A stretch of DNA of 12,221 nt. Source: an uncultured Clostridia bacterium (GTDB taxonomy: Bacteria; Bacillota; Clostridia; UBA1381). Positions within the stretch are counted from its first letter, which is position 1, and every line of letters begins with the position of its first letter. The DNA is taken from assembly GCA_910585795.1 (NCBI GenBank), contig CAJUFV010000277.1, positions 1 through 12,221 on the forward strand. Reading direction: 5' to 3'. The translations under genes and the position numbers were made by a program. Shown in pieces: positions 5,571-12,221 of the stretch. Below the pieces are notes generated by a model. The model made no database searches. It was not told where the DNA came from and saw only the letters and a list, made by a program, of their open reading frames with translations.

Positions 5571-8500
5571 CTAACTGACCATATCACCGGCAACATCGTC
5601 AATATGCAGTGAAAGCAGTTTTGACACGCCTTTTTCCTGCATTGTCACACCATACAAAATATTAGCGGCTTCCATTGAGCCTCTTCTATGTGTTATTACG
5701 ATAAACTGGGTCTGTTCAATATAATTTTTTAAATATGTAGCAAACCGCGAAACATTGACATCATCAAGCGCGGCGTCAATCTCATCCAATATACAAAACG
5801 GAGCGGGCTTGACTCTCAATATAGCAAACAGCAGAGCTATTGCTATAAATGATTTTTCGCCACCTGAATATAAATTAATATTCTGTAATCCCTTCCCAGG
5901 AAGCTGAACCTCAATTTCAATACCGCTTTCAAGCACGTTATTAGGTTCAGACATATACAGTCTGGCTTTTCCGCCCCCAAACAGCTCCTTAAATACCTTT
6001 GAAAAACTTTCATTAATATCAGCAAACTGCTTTCCGAAATGTTCCTCCATAAGGTCTTCCATAGAAGATATAATATCCGTAAGGTCCATTTTTGACTTTT
6101 CAAGGTCATTTTTCTGTTCCGTAAGAAAATTAAAACGCTCCTCAACAGCAATATATTCTTCAATAGAATCCACATTCACGCTTCCTAACGCTTTTATCTC
6201 ACTTTTAAGCTCCGCAAGTCTTGCAAAAGCCGCTTTTTCATCATCCACCTCAGTTTTTATATCAAACGCGGTAGAATATGTCAGTTCATAATTATCCCAC
6301 AGCCGTCCCAGAATATTTTCTGTGTCAGAATTCAATTTTTCACGCCTGTTATCAAGTCTTGACAACTCCTGCTGAAGATTAAGCAGCTTATCAGTAAGGT
6401 CTTTATTTGCTTCCTGAATATTTTGCAGACTTTCAAGCAGATGTTTTTTATCTTCCTCCAGCCCTGTTATAATACTTATTATTTTTTCAGACTTATCTTC
6501 AATATCCTGCGTTCTTTTTTTATTTTCATTAATCTGACTATACAGCCTGTCATTTTCCTGACAAATGTTTTCTTTATCATTTTCTTTACGCTTAATATCT
6601 TCACCAGCATTTTTTATTTCCAAGCCTGTATTGTCTATAGACATCTTAATAAGATTAATATCCTTTTCCAATCCGGCAAGAAGCATTGTTTTATCCATTA
6701 TATCCTGAGTTTTTTCTTCCTTATCGGACGAAATTTTTTCAAGCGCGCCGCTCATCTCTTCAGCGTTATCCTGCATTGACTGAGCATCTTTTTCAAGCCT
6801 TCTGATTTCCTGAAGCAAAACAGCAATTTCATCAGATGATTCTGAAAGCTGATGTTCTATCTGCTCAAGCTCAGCCCTGTGATTTTTCTCTGTATCCGCG
6901 TCTGCTTCAAGTGACTGCTCCAAATGTTTAAGCGTATTTTCAAGACGAAGTATTTCATCTTCATATTCACGCACAAGCGGTATATATGACGATAACTGAT
7001 TGTTAATTCTTTGAATGTCCTCCTGAGTTTTCTGTTTTTTATCGTTTAAATCACGCATATTAACGGATAATTCTTTAATTTGTGCAGTAAGTGTTTTTAT
7101 TTCTGAAGCTCTTGACAAAAATCCGCTCTGCTTATTTACACTTCCGCCCGACATTGAACCGCCGGCATTAAGCAAATCCCCCTCAAGTGTAACAATACGA
7201 AATTTATATCCGAATTTACGGCTTATATCAATTGCATTATCAACGTTATCAACAACAACAACACGTCCCAGCAAGCTTTTTATAATCCCCTCATATTTTC
7301 TGTCAGCACGCACAAGAGAATTTGCTAATCCTATAAAGCCCTCACATTTACTTACATCACGCAAATTGTCAAGCTCTCTTCCACGTACAGATGTTACCGG
7401 AAGAAATGTTGCGCGTCCAGCATTATTTCTTCTTAAAAATTCAATAGCCTGTTTAGCGTCTTCCTCGCTCTCAACAATAATATTCTGTAAAGCTCCGCCC
7501 AAAGCTACTTCTATCGCGGTAACATATTCCTTCTGGACATCCACAAGACCTGATACTGTACCGTAAATCTCAAGACGTTTTAATTCTTCCGCTTTTAGCA
7601 CAAATTTTACACTTTTCGCGTAACCGGCATAATCATTTTCCATACCTTCAAGAATCTTCTTTTTTGAGAATTTGGAATTATAGTCCACATGCATGCTATT
7701 CAGAGCAACCGTTATTTTATCAAGCGATGAACGTGCCGTACTTATATCTTTATTATGACGCTCAACTGTTAATTTCATTTTTTCAAGCTTCTGTGCTTTT
7801 TGGCTGATTTCCTCTCTGCACTGTTCTATATCTTCTCTTGTGCTTGTCACATCCTCATTAAAGCTTCTCAGCTCTGCCTCAACTACTTCTCTGCGCTCAA
7901 TAAAACTGCTGCGCAGAGCTTCAAGTCCGCTCATCTGAGCCTTTTTTGAAGATATTTCATTGAGCTTTTCTATCACCTCACTTCTTACAGACTCTATTTT
8001 TTCCGATAAAGCATCCCGCTGTATTCCTATTTGCTCCTGCTCATCCTTAAGTAAATCAAATTCACTCAAAATCAATTCTGCCGCTGATTCCTTTTCTTTT
8101 ATATCCTTATGAAATTTTGCAATAGCATTTTCACGCTCAATATTCTTTTCCTTTAAAATACTTATTTCACTATCAATCCTTGCAAGCATAGAATGATTAT
8201 TTTTAATATTATTCTCTGCTATAGTAATTTCATTTTTTACCTTGTGACTATCCTCCTGAACATTACGCAAGCATCTGTTTTTATCAGCTATTTCTTCATC
8301 CTTCTGTTTACTCTCATCATACAGAGCACTTACTTTTCGTTCCGCCTCTGATTCAGACGCCCTCAGCTCTGTAAGCTCGTCTTCAACATTTTTATACAAC
8401 TTTTCGGTCTCTTCCAAATTCTCTTTATTCTTATCCATAGTAACAAGACTGAGGTTTACATCAAGACCTTTAAACTCTTCATACAAATTAAGATATTTTC

Positions 8501-9143
8501 TTGCTTTTTCCGACTGACGTTTAAGAGGGGCTCTCTGTCCCTCCAGCTCCGTTGTTATATCACCTATTCTAACAAGATTTTCCTCAACGCCTTTTAGCTT
8601 TTTCTCAGCATCTTCTTTTCTGTATTTATACTTTGATATGCCTGCCGCTTCTTCAAATAAACTTCTTCTATCCTCTGCCTTTGTTGACAATATCTGAGAT
8701 ACATTTCCCTGACCGATAATCGAATATCCATCTCGTCCAAGACCCGTGTCCATAAACATCTCATGAATATCCTTTAAACGGCAATTTACGCGATTTATCT
8801 GATAAACACTCTCGCCACTTCTAAACAAACGTCTTGTTACTGTAACCTCATCAAAATCTATATTAAACATGTGTGTACTGTTATCCAATACAAGACTTAC
8901 CTCCGCAAAATTAACCGGCTTACGTGTTTCTGTTCCCGCAAATATTACATCCTGCATATTAGAGCCACGCAGAGTTTTCGCGCTCATTTCACCTATTACC
9001 CAACGTATAGCATCAGAAATATTACTTTTTCCGCTGCCGTTAGGACCGACAACTGCCGTTGAACCCTCAACAAAATCAAGCACTGTTTTATCCGCAAAGG
9101 ACTTAAAGCCCTGTAATTCAAGTCTTTTTAATAACAAACACAT
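5571..9143 (-). CDS. smc: Chromosome segregation/condensation ATPase SMC
   Basis: A 1190-aa SMC protein of full family length, the ATPase of the SMC-ScpAB condensin that loads at ParB/oriC and organises the nucleoid. Head part one has Walker A GPNGSGKSN at 33-41; coiled coil 1 runs to about 500; the globular hinge spans about 505-668 and ends with glycine-rich GGSMSGGS; coiled coil 2 runs to about 1040. The C-terminal head has signature LYSGGEKS near 1093 and Walker B FCILDEID near 1116-1123 followed by the D-loop. The gene overlaps the upstream radical SAM gene by 16 bp. GAGGTGAG directly precedes the ATG with only about 4 nt between SD core and start. A TTG two codons on would start MLLKRLELQGFKSF, closer to the usual SMC N-terminus, so the start is uncertain by two residues. 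Confidence 0.97.
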   Translation of the reverse strand: MCLLLKRLELQGFKSFADKTVLDFVEGSTAVVGPNGSGKSNISDAIRWVIGEMSAKTLRGSNMQDVIFAGTETRKPVNFAEVSLVLDNSTHMFNIDFDEVTVTRRLFRSGESVYQINRVNCRLKDIHEMFMDTGLGRDGYSIIGQGNVSQILSTKAEDRRSLFEEAAGISKYKYRKEDAEKKLKGVEENLVRIGDITTELEGQRAPLKRQSEKARKYLNLYEEFKGLDVNLSLVTMDKNKENLEETEKLYKNVEDELTELRASESEAERKVSALYDESKQKDEEIADKNRCLRNVQEDSHKVKNEITIAENNIKNNHSMLARIDSEISILKEKNIERENAIAKFHKDIKEKESAAELILSEFDLLKDEQEQIGIQRDALSEKIESVRSEVIEKLNEISSKKAQMSGLEALRSSFIERREVVEAELRSFNEDVTSTREDIEQCREEISQKAQKLEKMKLTVERHNKDISTARSSLDKITVALNSMHVDYNSKFSKKKILEGMENDYAGYAKSVKFVLKAEELKRLEIYGTVSGLVDVQKEYVTAIEVALGGALQNIIVESEEDAKQAIEFLRRNNAGRATFLPVTSVRGRELDNLRDVSKCEGFIGLANSLVRADRKYEGIIKSLLGRVVVVDNVDNAIDISRKFGYKFRIVTLEGDLLNAGGSMSGGSVNKQSGFLSRASEIKTLTAQIKELSVNMRDLNDKKQKTQEDIQRINNQLSSYIPLVREYEDEILRLENTLKHLEQSLEADADTEKNHRAELEQIEHQLSESSDEIAVLLQEIRRLEKDAQSMQDNAEEMSGALEKISSDKEEKTQDIMDKTMLLAGLEKDINLIKMSIDNTGLEIKNAGEDIKRKENDKENICQENDRLYSQINENKKRTQDIEDKSEKIISIITGLEEDKKHLLESLQNIQEANKDLTDKLLNLQQELSRLDNRREKLNSDTENILGRLWDNYELTYSTAFDIKTEVDDEKAAFARLAELKSEIKALGSVNVDSIEEYIAVEERFNFLTEQKNDLEKSKMDLTDIISSMEDLMEEHFGKQFADINESFSKVFKELFGGGKARLYMSEPNNVLESGIEIEVQLPGKGLQNINLYSGGEKSFIAIALLFAILRVKPAPFCILDEIDAALDDVNVSRFATYLKNYIEQTQFIVITHRRGSMEAANILYGVTMQEKGVSKLLSLHIDDVAGDMVS

Positions 9144-10135
9144 CTCACCTCTCTTTTTTCAAGTTCGCTGTCAGGATAAATTTTAATATTTATTCCCTTT
9201 TCACGCTTTAACCTTAATATATTCATTTTCCTGTTTCCGACAGCCTTTGACACCTCTTGCGGATTTACAAAAATATCGGCTTGTCCACAATTTTCATTCA
9301 TCAAATTTTCATTCATAATGTCATAGTAAATACTGCTTTCTACAAGCTCACCAAAAGAGCTGTGAACAGGTCCCGCAACAACACTGCCATGCTCGCAGAT
9401 TTCATCCGTAGACTGCAATCCTATTCGTATTACCTTAATATTATTTCCTTCAAACTTAAGCAGCAAACGTTTTGACAACTGTACTGCCTCATCAACAGTC
9501 TGCGGTATATATTCCCCTGACATATACATGTCCTCTAAAAGCGTGTCCTTCAGTGTCAGTGTTGGATATATACGGACAATATCAGGTTTAAGTGCAATCA
9601 GCTCATCAGCGGTCTTTAGAGATTTTTCTTCTGAATCGCCCGGCAGTCCGGTCATCATCTGTAAGCCCAATGTAAAAGGATATTCCCGAATCAACTCAAC
9701 AGCACGTATAACATCTTCTCTCGTATGACCTCTATTAGAGCTTATTAAAACATCATTATCCATAGACTGAACACCAAGCTCAATCGTTGTAACTCCATAT
9801 TTTTGCAGATTGTCCAGAATATCATGATTTATATAATCAGGCCTTGTGGAAATACGTATCCCATCTATACGTCCCTTAGCTAAATAATAATTAGCCGCGT
9901 TAAGAAGCTCGCTCTGTTCATCAAGTGATATTCCCGTAAAACTTCCTCCAAAAAAGGCAGCTTCAATATATCGGTCTGTTTTCGGCAGTGTCCGTAAATA
10001 CTGTTCTATTATAAACTGTACTTTCTCCGCTGTAATATCTGTCCGCACTCCTGTTATCCTTTTTTGATTACAGAAAACACAATCAAAGGGACATCCTCTA
10101 TGCGGAACAAAAACAGGTATATTATACGTTTTCAT
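9128..10135 (-). CDS. Elp3-like radical SAM protein
   Basis: A 335-aa radical S-adenosylmethionine enzyme. The cluster motif is CPFDCVFC (Cys15, 19, 22; CxxxCxxC), which binds the SAM-cleaving [4Fe-4S] cluster. Further marks are FFGGSFTGI at 61-69, ISTRPDYI at 95-102, ELGVQSM at 119-125 and the AGPVHSSFGELVES stretch in the C-terminal third. These place it in the Elp3-related group, but the acetyltransferase domain of true Elp3 (tRNA uridine-34 modification) is missing, so the reaction is unknown. Genes of this kind commonly sit between rnc and smc in Clostridia. It overlaps rnc by 4 bp (ATGA) with AGGA 8 nt upstream, and overlaps smc by 16 bp, so all three are probably translated from one mRNA. 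The C-terminus ends RCVCY, with two cysteines of unknown role. Confidence 0.88.
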   Translation of the reverse strand: MKTYNIPVFVPHRGCPFDCVFCNQKRITGVRTDITAEKVQFIIEQYLRTLPKTDRYIEAAFFGGSFTGISLDEQSELLNAANYYLAKGRIDGIRISTRPDYINHDILDNLQKYGVTTIELGVQSMDNDVLISSNRGHTREDVIRAVELIREYPFTLGLQMMTGLPGDSEEKSLKTADELIALKPDIVRIYPTLTLKDTLLEDMYMSGEYIPQTVDEAVQLSKRLLLKFEGNNIKVIRIGLQSTDEICEHGSVVAGPVHSSFGELVESSIYYDIMNENLMNENCGQADIFVNPQEVSKAVGNRKMNILRLKREKGINIKIYPDSELEKREVRCVCY

Positions 10136-10809
10136 AATACTTTTCCTATAGCCTTTAACACTGCGTGCGCCGCATTCTGTTCCGCTTCTTTTTTACTATG
10201 TCCAACCCCCCTAGCCTTAGGCATATCATCAACCAGTACCTCAACCTCAAAGGTTTTATTATGGTCCTGACCTGTCTCCGATACTATTCTATATGTGACC
10301 TTACCTGTTGTACCGGTCTGAAAAACCTCCTGAAGCATGGTTTTATAGTCCGCATATCCATGTCCTGACACAACGATATCTATCGCGTCACGCATAAGGT
10401 CAATAACCCATTTTCTTACAAATTCCATACCTGCGTCAATATAAATTGCGGCAATCACAGCCTCGAAAGCATCCGACACAATAGAGGCTCTTTTACGTCC
10501 TCCTGTCAGTTCTTCTCCTTTACCAAGACGTATCAATGAACTTAAATTAATTTTTTTCGCAACCTCATTTAGTGATTGCTCGCATACAAGAGTCGCGCGG
10601 TATTTAGAAAGCCATCCTTCATTAATATTTTTAAGATGCTTAAACAGATAGTCACTTATTATAATACTAAGAACAGAATCGCCTAAAAATTCAAGTCGCT
10701 CATTACTTTCTTTTCTGCACTCATTTGCGTATGAGCTATGCGTCAAAGCAGTCTCAAGCAGCTTAACATTCTTAAAGGTATAGCCTATATTTTTTTCCGC
10801 ATTATTCAT
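10132..10809 (-). CDS. rnc: Ribonuclease III
   Basis: A 225-aa double-strand-specific endoribonuclease that matures rRNA and processes structured mRNAs. The nuclease domain holds NERLEFLGDSVL at 36-47 with catalytic Glu40 and Asp44, and SDAFEAVIAA at 112-121 with Asp113 and Glu116. The dsRNA-binding domain spans about 154-223 (DYKTMLQE, then GHSKKEAEQNAA). I start at ATG 10809 because AAGGA lies 7 nt upstream and MNNAEKNIGYTF matches the usual N-terminus. The open frame continues upstream to 10908, but those 33 codons run through two RNA hairpins and do not look like family sequence. It follows fabF after 126 bp, the common fabF-rnc order, and overlaps the next gene by 4 bp. Confidence 0.96.
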   Translation of the reverse strand: MNNAEKNIGYTFKNVKLLETALTHSSYANECRKESNERLEFLGDSVLSIIISDYLFKHLKNINEGWLSKYRATLVCEQSLNEVAKKINLSSLIRLGKGEELTGGRKRASIVSDAFEAVIAAIYIDAGMEFVRKWVIDLMRDAIDIVVSGHGYADYKTMLQEVFQTGTTGKVTYRIVSETGQDHNKTFEVEVLVDDMPKARGVGHSKKEAEQNAAHAVLKAIGKVL

Positions 10810-10833
10810 TTTTAGTTCCTTTCTGATATGAAC

Positions 10834-10870
10834 TGCTCCAAACAGTGAAACTGCTTCGCTTTTTGGAGCA
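10834..10870 (-). other. Stem-loop in the rnc leader, proximal
   Basis: TGCTCCAAA (10834-10842) and TTTGGAGCA (10862-10870) are perfect 9-bp inverted repeats. Inside is a nested CAGT/ACTG hairpin (10843-10846 with 10850-10853) stacked on the outer stem. The element ends 24 nt before the rnc start. No U-run follows on the minus strand, so it is not a standard terminator; an mRNA processing or stability site is more likely (inference). Confidence 0.55.
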
Positions 10871-10883
10871 ATACATATAAACA

Positions 10884-10917
10884 GCATAGAGGGTGCCCAC
10901 TGCGGCATCCTCTATGC
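10884..10917 (-). other. Stem-loop between fabF and rnc, distal
   Basis: Arms 10884-10897 and 10904-10917 pair over 14 positions with a 6-nt loop; one position is G-T on the plus strand and a C-A mismatch on the minus strand. It begins 18 nt after the fabF stop, where a terminator would be expected, but the following minus-strand bases (TGTTTATATG) give only a poor U-tract. It may be a leaky terminator, a 3' protecting structure for fabF mRNA, or an RNase III cleavage site. AT-rich repeats of TTAAT type fill the gap to the fabF stop. Confidence 0.6.
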
Positions 10918-10935
10918 GTTAATATTAATTAAAAA

Positions 10936-12174
10936 TTAATCTTCATATTTTTTCATTACCAGCGTCGCATTATGTCCGCCGAATCCAAGCGAATTTGACA
11001 TAGCCGTCTTAACTTCCTGATATCTTCCCTCATTAGGAACAATATCTAAATCACATTCAGGGTCAGGAGTCTGATAGTTTATTGTAGGCGGAATATATCC
11101 TTCCTGAATCGCCAAAGCGCATATAATAGCTTCAACGCCTCCGGCAGCGCCCAAAAGATGGCCTGTCATAGACTTTGTAGAGCTTGCAACAACCTGTTTT
11201 ACAGCGTCACCAAACACACTCTTAATTGCCTGTGTCTCAAAGGAGTCATTGTATTTTGTCGATGTGCCATGCACATTAATATAAGTAATATCTTTTGGCT
11301 CCAGTCCTGCGTCTTTAATTGCCAGTTCCATCGCCTTCGCTCCGCCAGCTCCTCCAGGAACTGGGCTGGTTATATGATAAGCGTCATCGGTAGCACCATA
11401 TCCTGCAAGCTCACAATAAATATGCGCTCCGCGCTTCTTTGCGTGCTCCAGCTCTTCAAGAACTATAAAGCCTGCTCCCTCACTCAGCACAAAGCCGTCA
11501 CGTTCCGCGTCAAAAGGTCTCGATGCGGTCTGCGGATCATCATTTCTTGTAGACATTGCCTTCATAGTACAAAAGCCGGCAAAAGCAAGAGGACTTACAG
11601 CAGCCTCCGCACCGCCTGTGATTATAACATCATTATTTCCATACTGAATATGTCTCATAGCGTCGCCAATAGCATTTGTACTTGACGCACACGCAGTAAC
11701 AATATTCTCATTAATACCCTGCGCTTTAAATTTAATTGCTATTTGAGCAGCGCCCATATTTCCTATCATCATAGGAATAAAAAACGGACTTACACGTCCA
11801 GGACCTCTTTCCATAAGCATTTTATGCTGGTCCTCAAGAGTTTTTATACCTCCGATACCGCTTCCTGTTATAACTCCAACTCTCCACGGGTCTTCCAATT
11901 CCATATCAAGTCCTGAATCTTCAACAGCCTCACTTGCCGCAACCATGGCAAACTGCGTATACCTATCCATTTTACGCGCTTCTTTTTTGTCCATATAGTC
12001 GGAAGGTTCAAAATCCTTAACCTCTCCGGCAATTTGTGTTTTAAATTCCGATGCATCAAAATGTGTGACCTTGTCTATGCCGCACTTTCCTGACTTAATT
12101 CCGTCCCAGAAAGTTTTTACATTATTTCCTAGGGGAGTAACTGCTCCCAAACCGGTTACAACAACTCGTCTCAT
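10936..12174 (-). CDS. fabF: 3-oxoacyl-[acyl-carrier-protein] synthase II
   Basis: A 412-aa condensing enzyme (KAS II) that elongates acyl-ACP with malonyl-ACP in type II fatty-acid synthesis. The thiolase-fold catalytic residues are all present: Cys162 in TACASS, His302 in VHGTST, Lys334 and His339 in KSMTGHLLGAAG, and the C-terminal GFGGHN loop at 397-402 with the gating Phe. Length is standard. The start has an excellent AGGAGG (12182-12187 on the plus strand) 7 nt before ATG. One mild oddity is Lys307 directly after HGTST, where Pro is usual. It is the first gene of the minus-strand cluster inside the window; acpP or fabG-type genes often lie upstream but would be past the window edge, and 47 bp of AT-rich sequence is all that is visible there. 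Confidence 0.97.
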   Translation of the reverse strand: MRRVVVTGLGAVTPLGNNVKTFWDGIKSGKCGIDKVTHFDASEFKTQIAGEVKDFEPSDYMDKKEARKMDRYTQFAMVAASEAVEDSGLDMELEDPWRVGVITGSGIGGIKTLEDQHKMLMERGPGRVSPFFIPMMIGNMGAAQIAIKFKAQGINENIVTACASSTNAIGDAMRHIQYGNNDVIITGGAEAAVSPLAFAGFCTMKAMSTRNDDPQTASRPFDAERDGFVLSEGAGFIVLEELEHAKKRGAHIYCELAGYGATDDAYHITSPVPGGAGGAKAMELAIKDAGLEPKDITYINVHGTSTKYNDSFETQAIKSVFGDAVKQVVASSTKSMTGHLLGAAGGVEAIICALAIQEGYIPPTINYQTPDPECDLDIVPNEGRYQEVKTAMSNSLGFGGHNATLVMKKYED

Positions 12175-12221
12175 TTATTTGCCTCCTGTTTTATCTTTAT
12201 AACAAATATATATAAATATAA

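Noticed and set aside
5843..6175. 110-aa minus-strand open frame in a second frame within smc
   Set aside because: Same-strand shadow of the conserved SMC C-terminal head; no independent features.
10810..10908. Longer rnc start giving a 258-aa protein
   Set aside because: The extra 33 codons cross two strong RNA hairpins, lack a good SD and do not match the family N-terminus; ATG at 10809 has AAGGA 7 nt upstream.
11158..11685. 175-aa plus-strand open frame
   Set aside because: It lies wholly antisense inside fabF, has no SD or recognisable domain, and FabF is unmistakable on the other strand.
12175..12221. Promoter for fabF at the window edge
   Set aside because: The 47 bp are AT-rich and contain TATAAA-like words, but no -35 at proper spacing; fabF may also be co-transcribed from genes outside the window.
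1..12221. Defence system, prophage, transposon, CRISPR, tRNA or rRNA
   Set aside because: No transposase, integrase, repeat-spacer array, tRNA cloverleaf or rRNA stretch was found; every long gene is a housekeeping or metabolic family.

Overview
The window looks like chromosomal DNA from a low-GC, strictly anaerobic Firmicute of the class Clostridia. The base composition is AT-rich, Shine-Dalgarno sites are strong (GGAGG or AGGAG), intrinsic terminators are U-rich, and the gene order fabF-rnc-(radical SAM)-smc-ftsY is typical of that group. A four-subunit ferredoxin-dependent 2-oxoacid oxidoreductase also points to an anaerobe. I cannot name the genus. There is no phage, transposon, CRISPR array, tRNA or rRNA in the window.

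Layout. Bases 1-273 form a leader: a near-consensus promoter, a 15-codon leader ORF, then two hairpins of which the second is an intrinsic terminator. It precedes a GNAT-family acetyltransferase (274-855, +). metA follows (887-1804, +) with its own promoter inside the end of the GNAT gene. A 16-bp bidirectional terminator (1807-1844) separates metA from the convergent operon. That operon (4345 to 1848, -) encodes the ferredoxin-like, alpha, beta and gamma subunits of a VOR/KOR-type 2-oxoacid:ferredoxin oxidoreductase, with overlapping or nearly overlapping genes. An AT-rich spacer of 300 bp holds a candidate promoter and leader hairpin for this operon, and the terminator of the next one. From 12174 down to 4646 (-) runs a housekeeping cluster: fabF, rnc, an Elp3-like radical SAM gene, smc and ftsY. 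Genes from rnc to ftsY overlap or are spaced by at most 10 bp. fabF and rnc are separated by 126 bp that hold two strong stem-loops.

How the genes work together. MetA acylates homoserine to enter methionine synthesis, and residue Glu111 predicts acetyl-CoA as donor. The oxidoreductase interconverts a 2-oxoacid with its acyl-CoA and reduced ferredoxin; branched-chain or 2-oxoglutarate substrates are most likely. The minus-strand cluster combines fatty-acid elongation (FabF), dsRNA processing (RNase III), chromosome condensation (SMC) and membrane-protein targeting (FtsY), a conserved co-location rather than one pathway.

The least ordinary part is the GNAT leader. Four RNA arms can be drawn that form either hairpin 1 plus terminator, or a competing antiterminator, downstream of a leader ORF. 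This is the architecture of ribosome-controlled attenuators such as those found before antibiotic-resistance genes. A second in-frame TAG lies exactly at the base of hairpin 1. The other item worth a look is the pair of stem-loops in front of rnc, which could be autoregulatory RNase III targets or a dispersed repeat.
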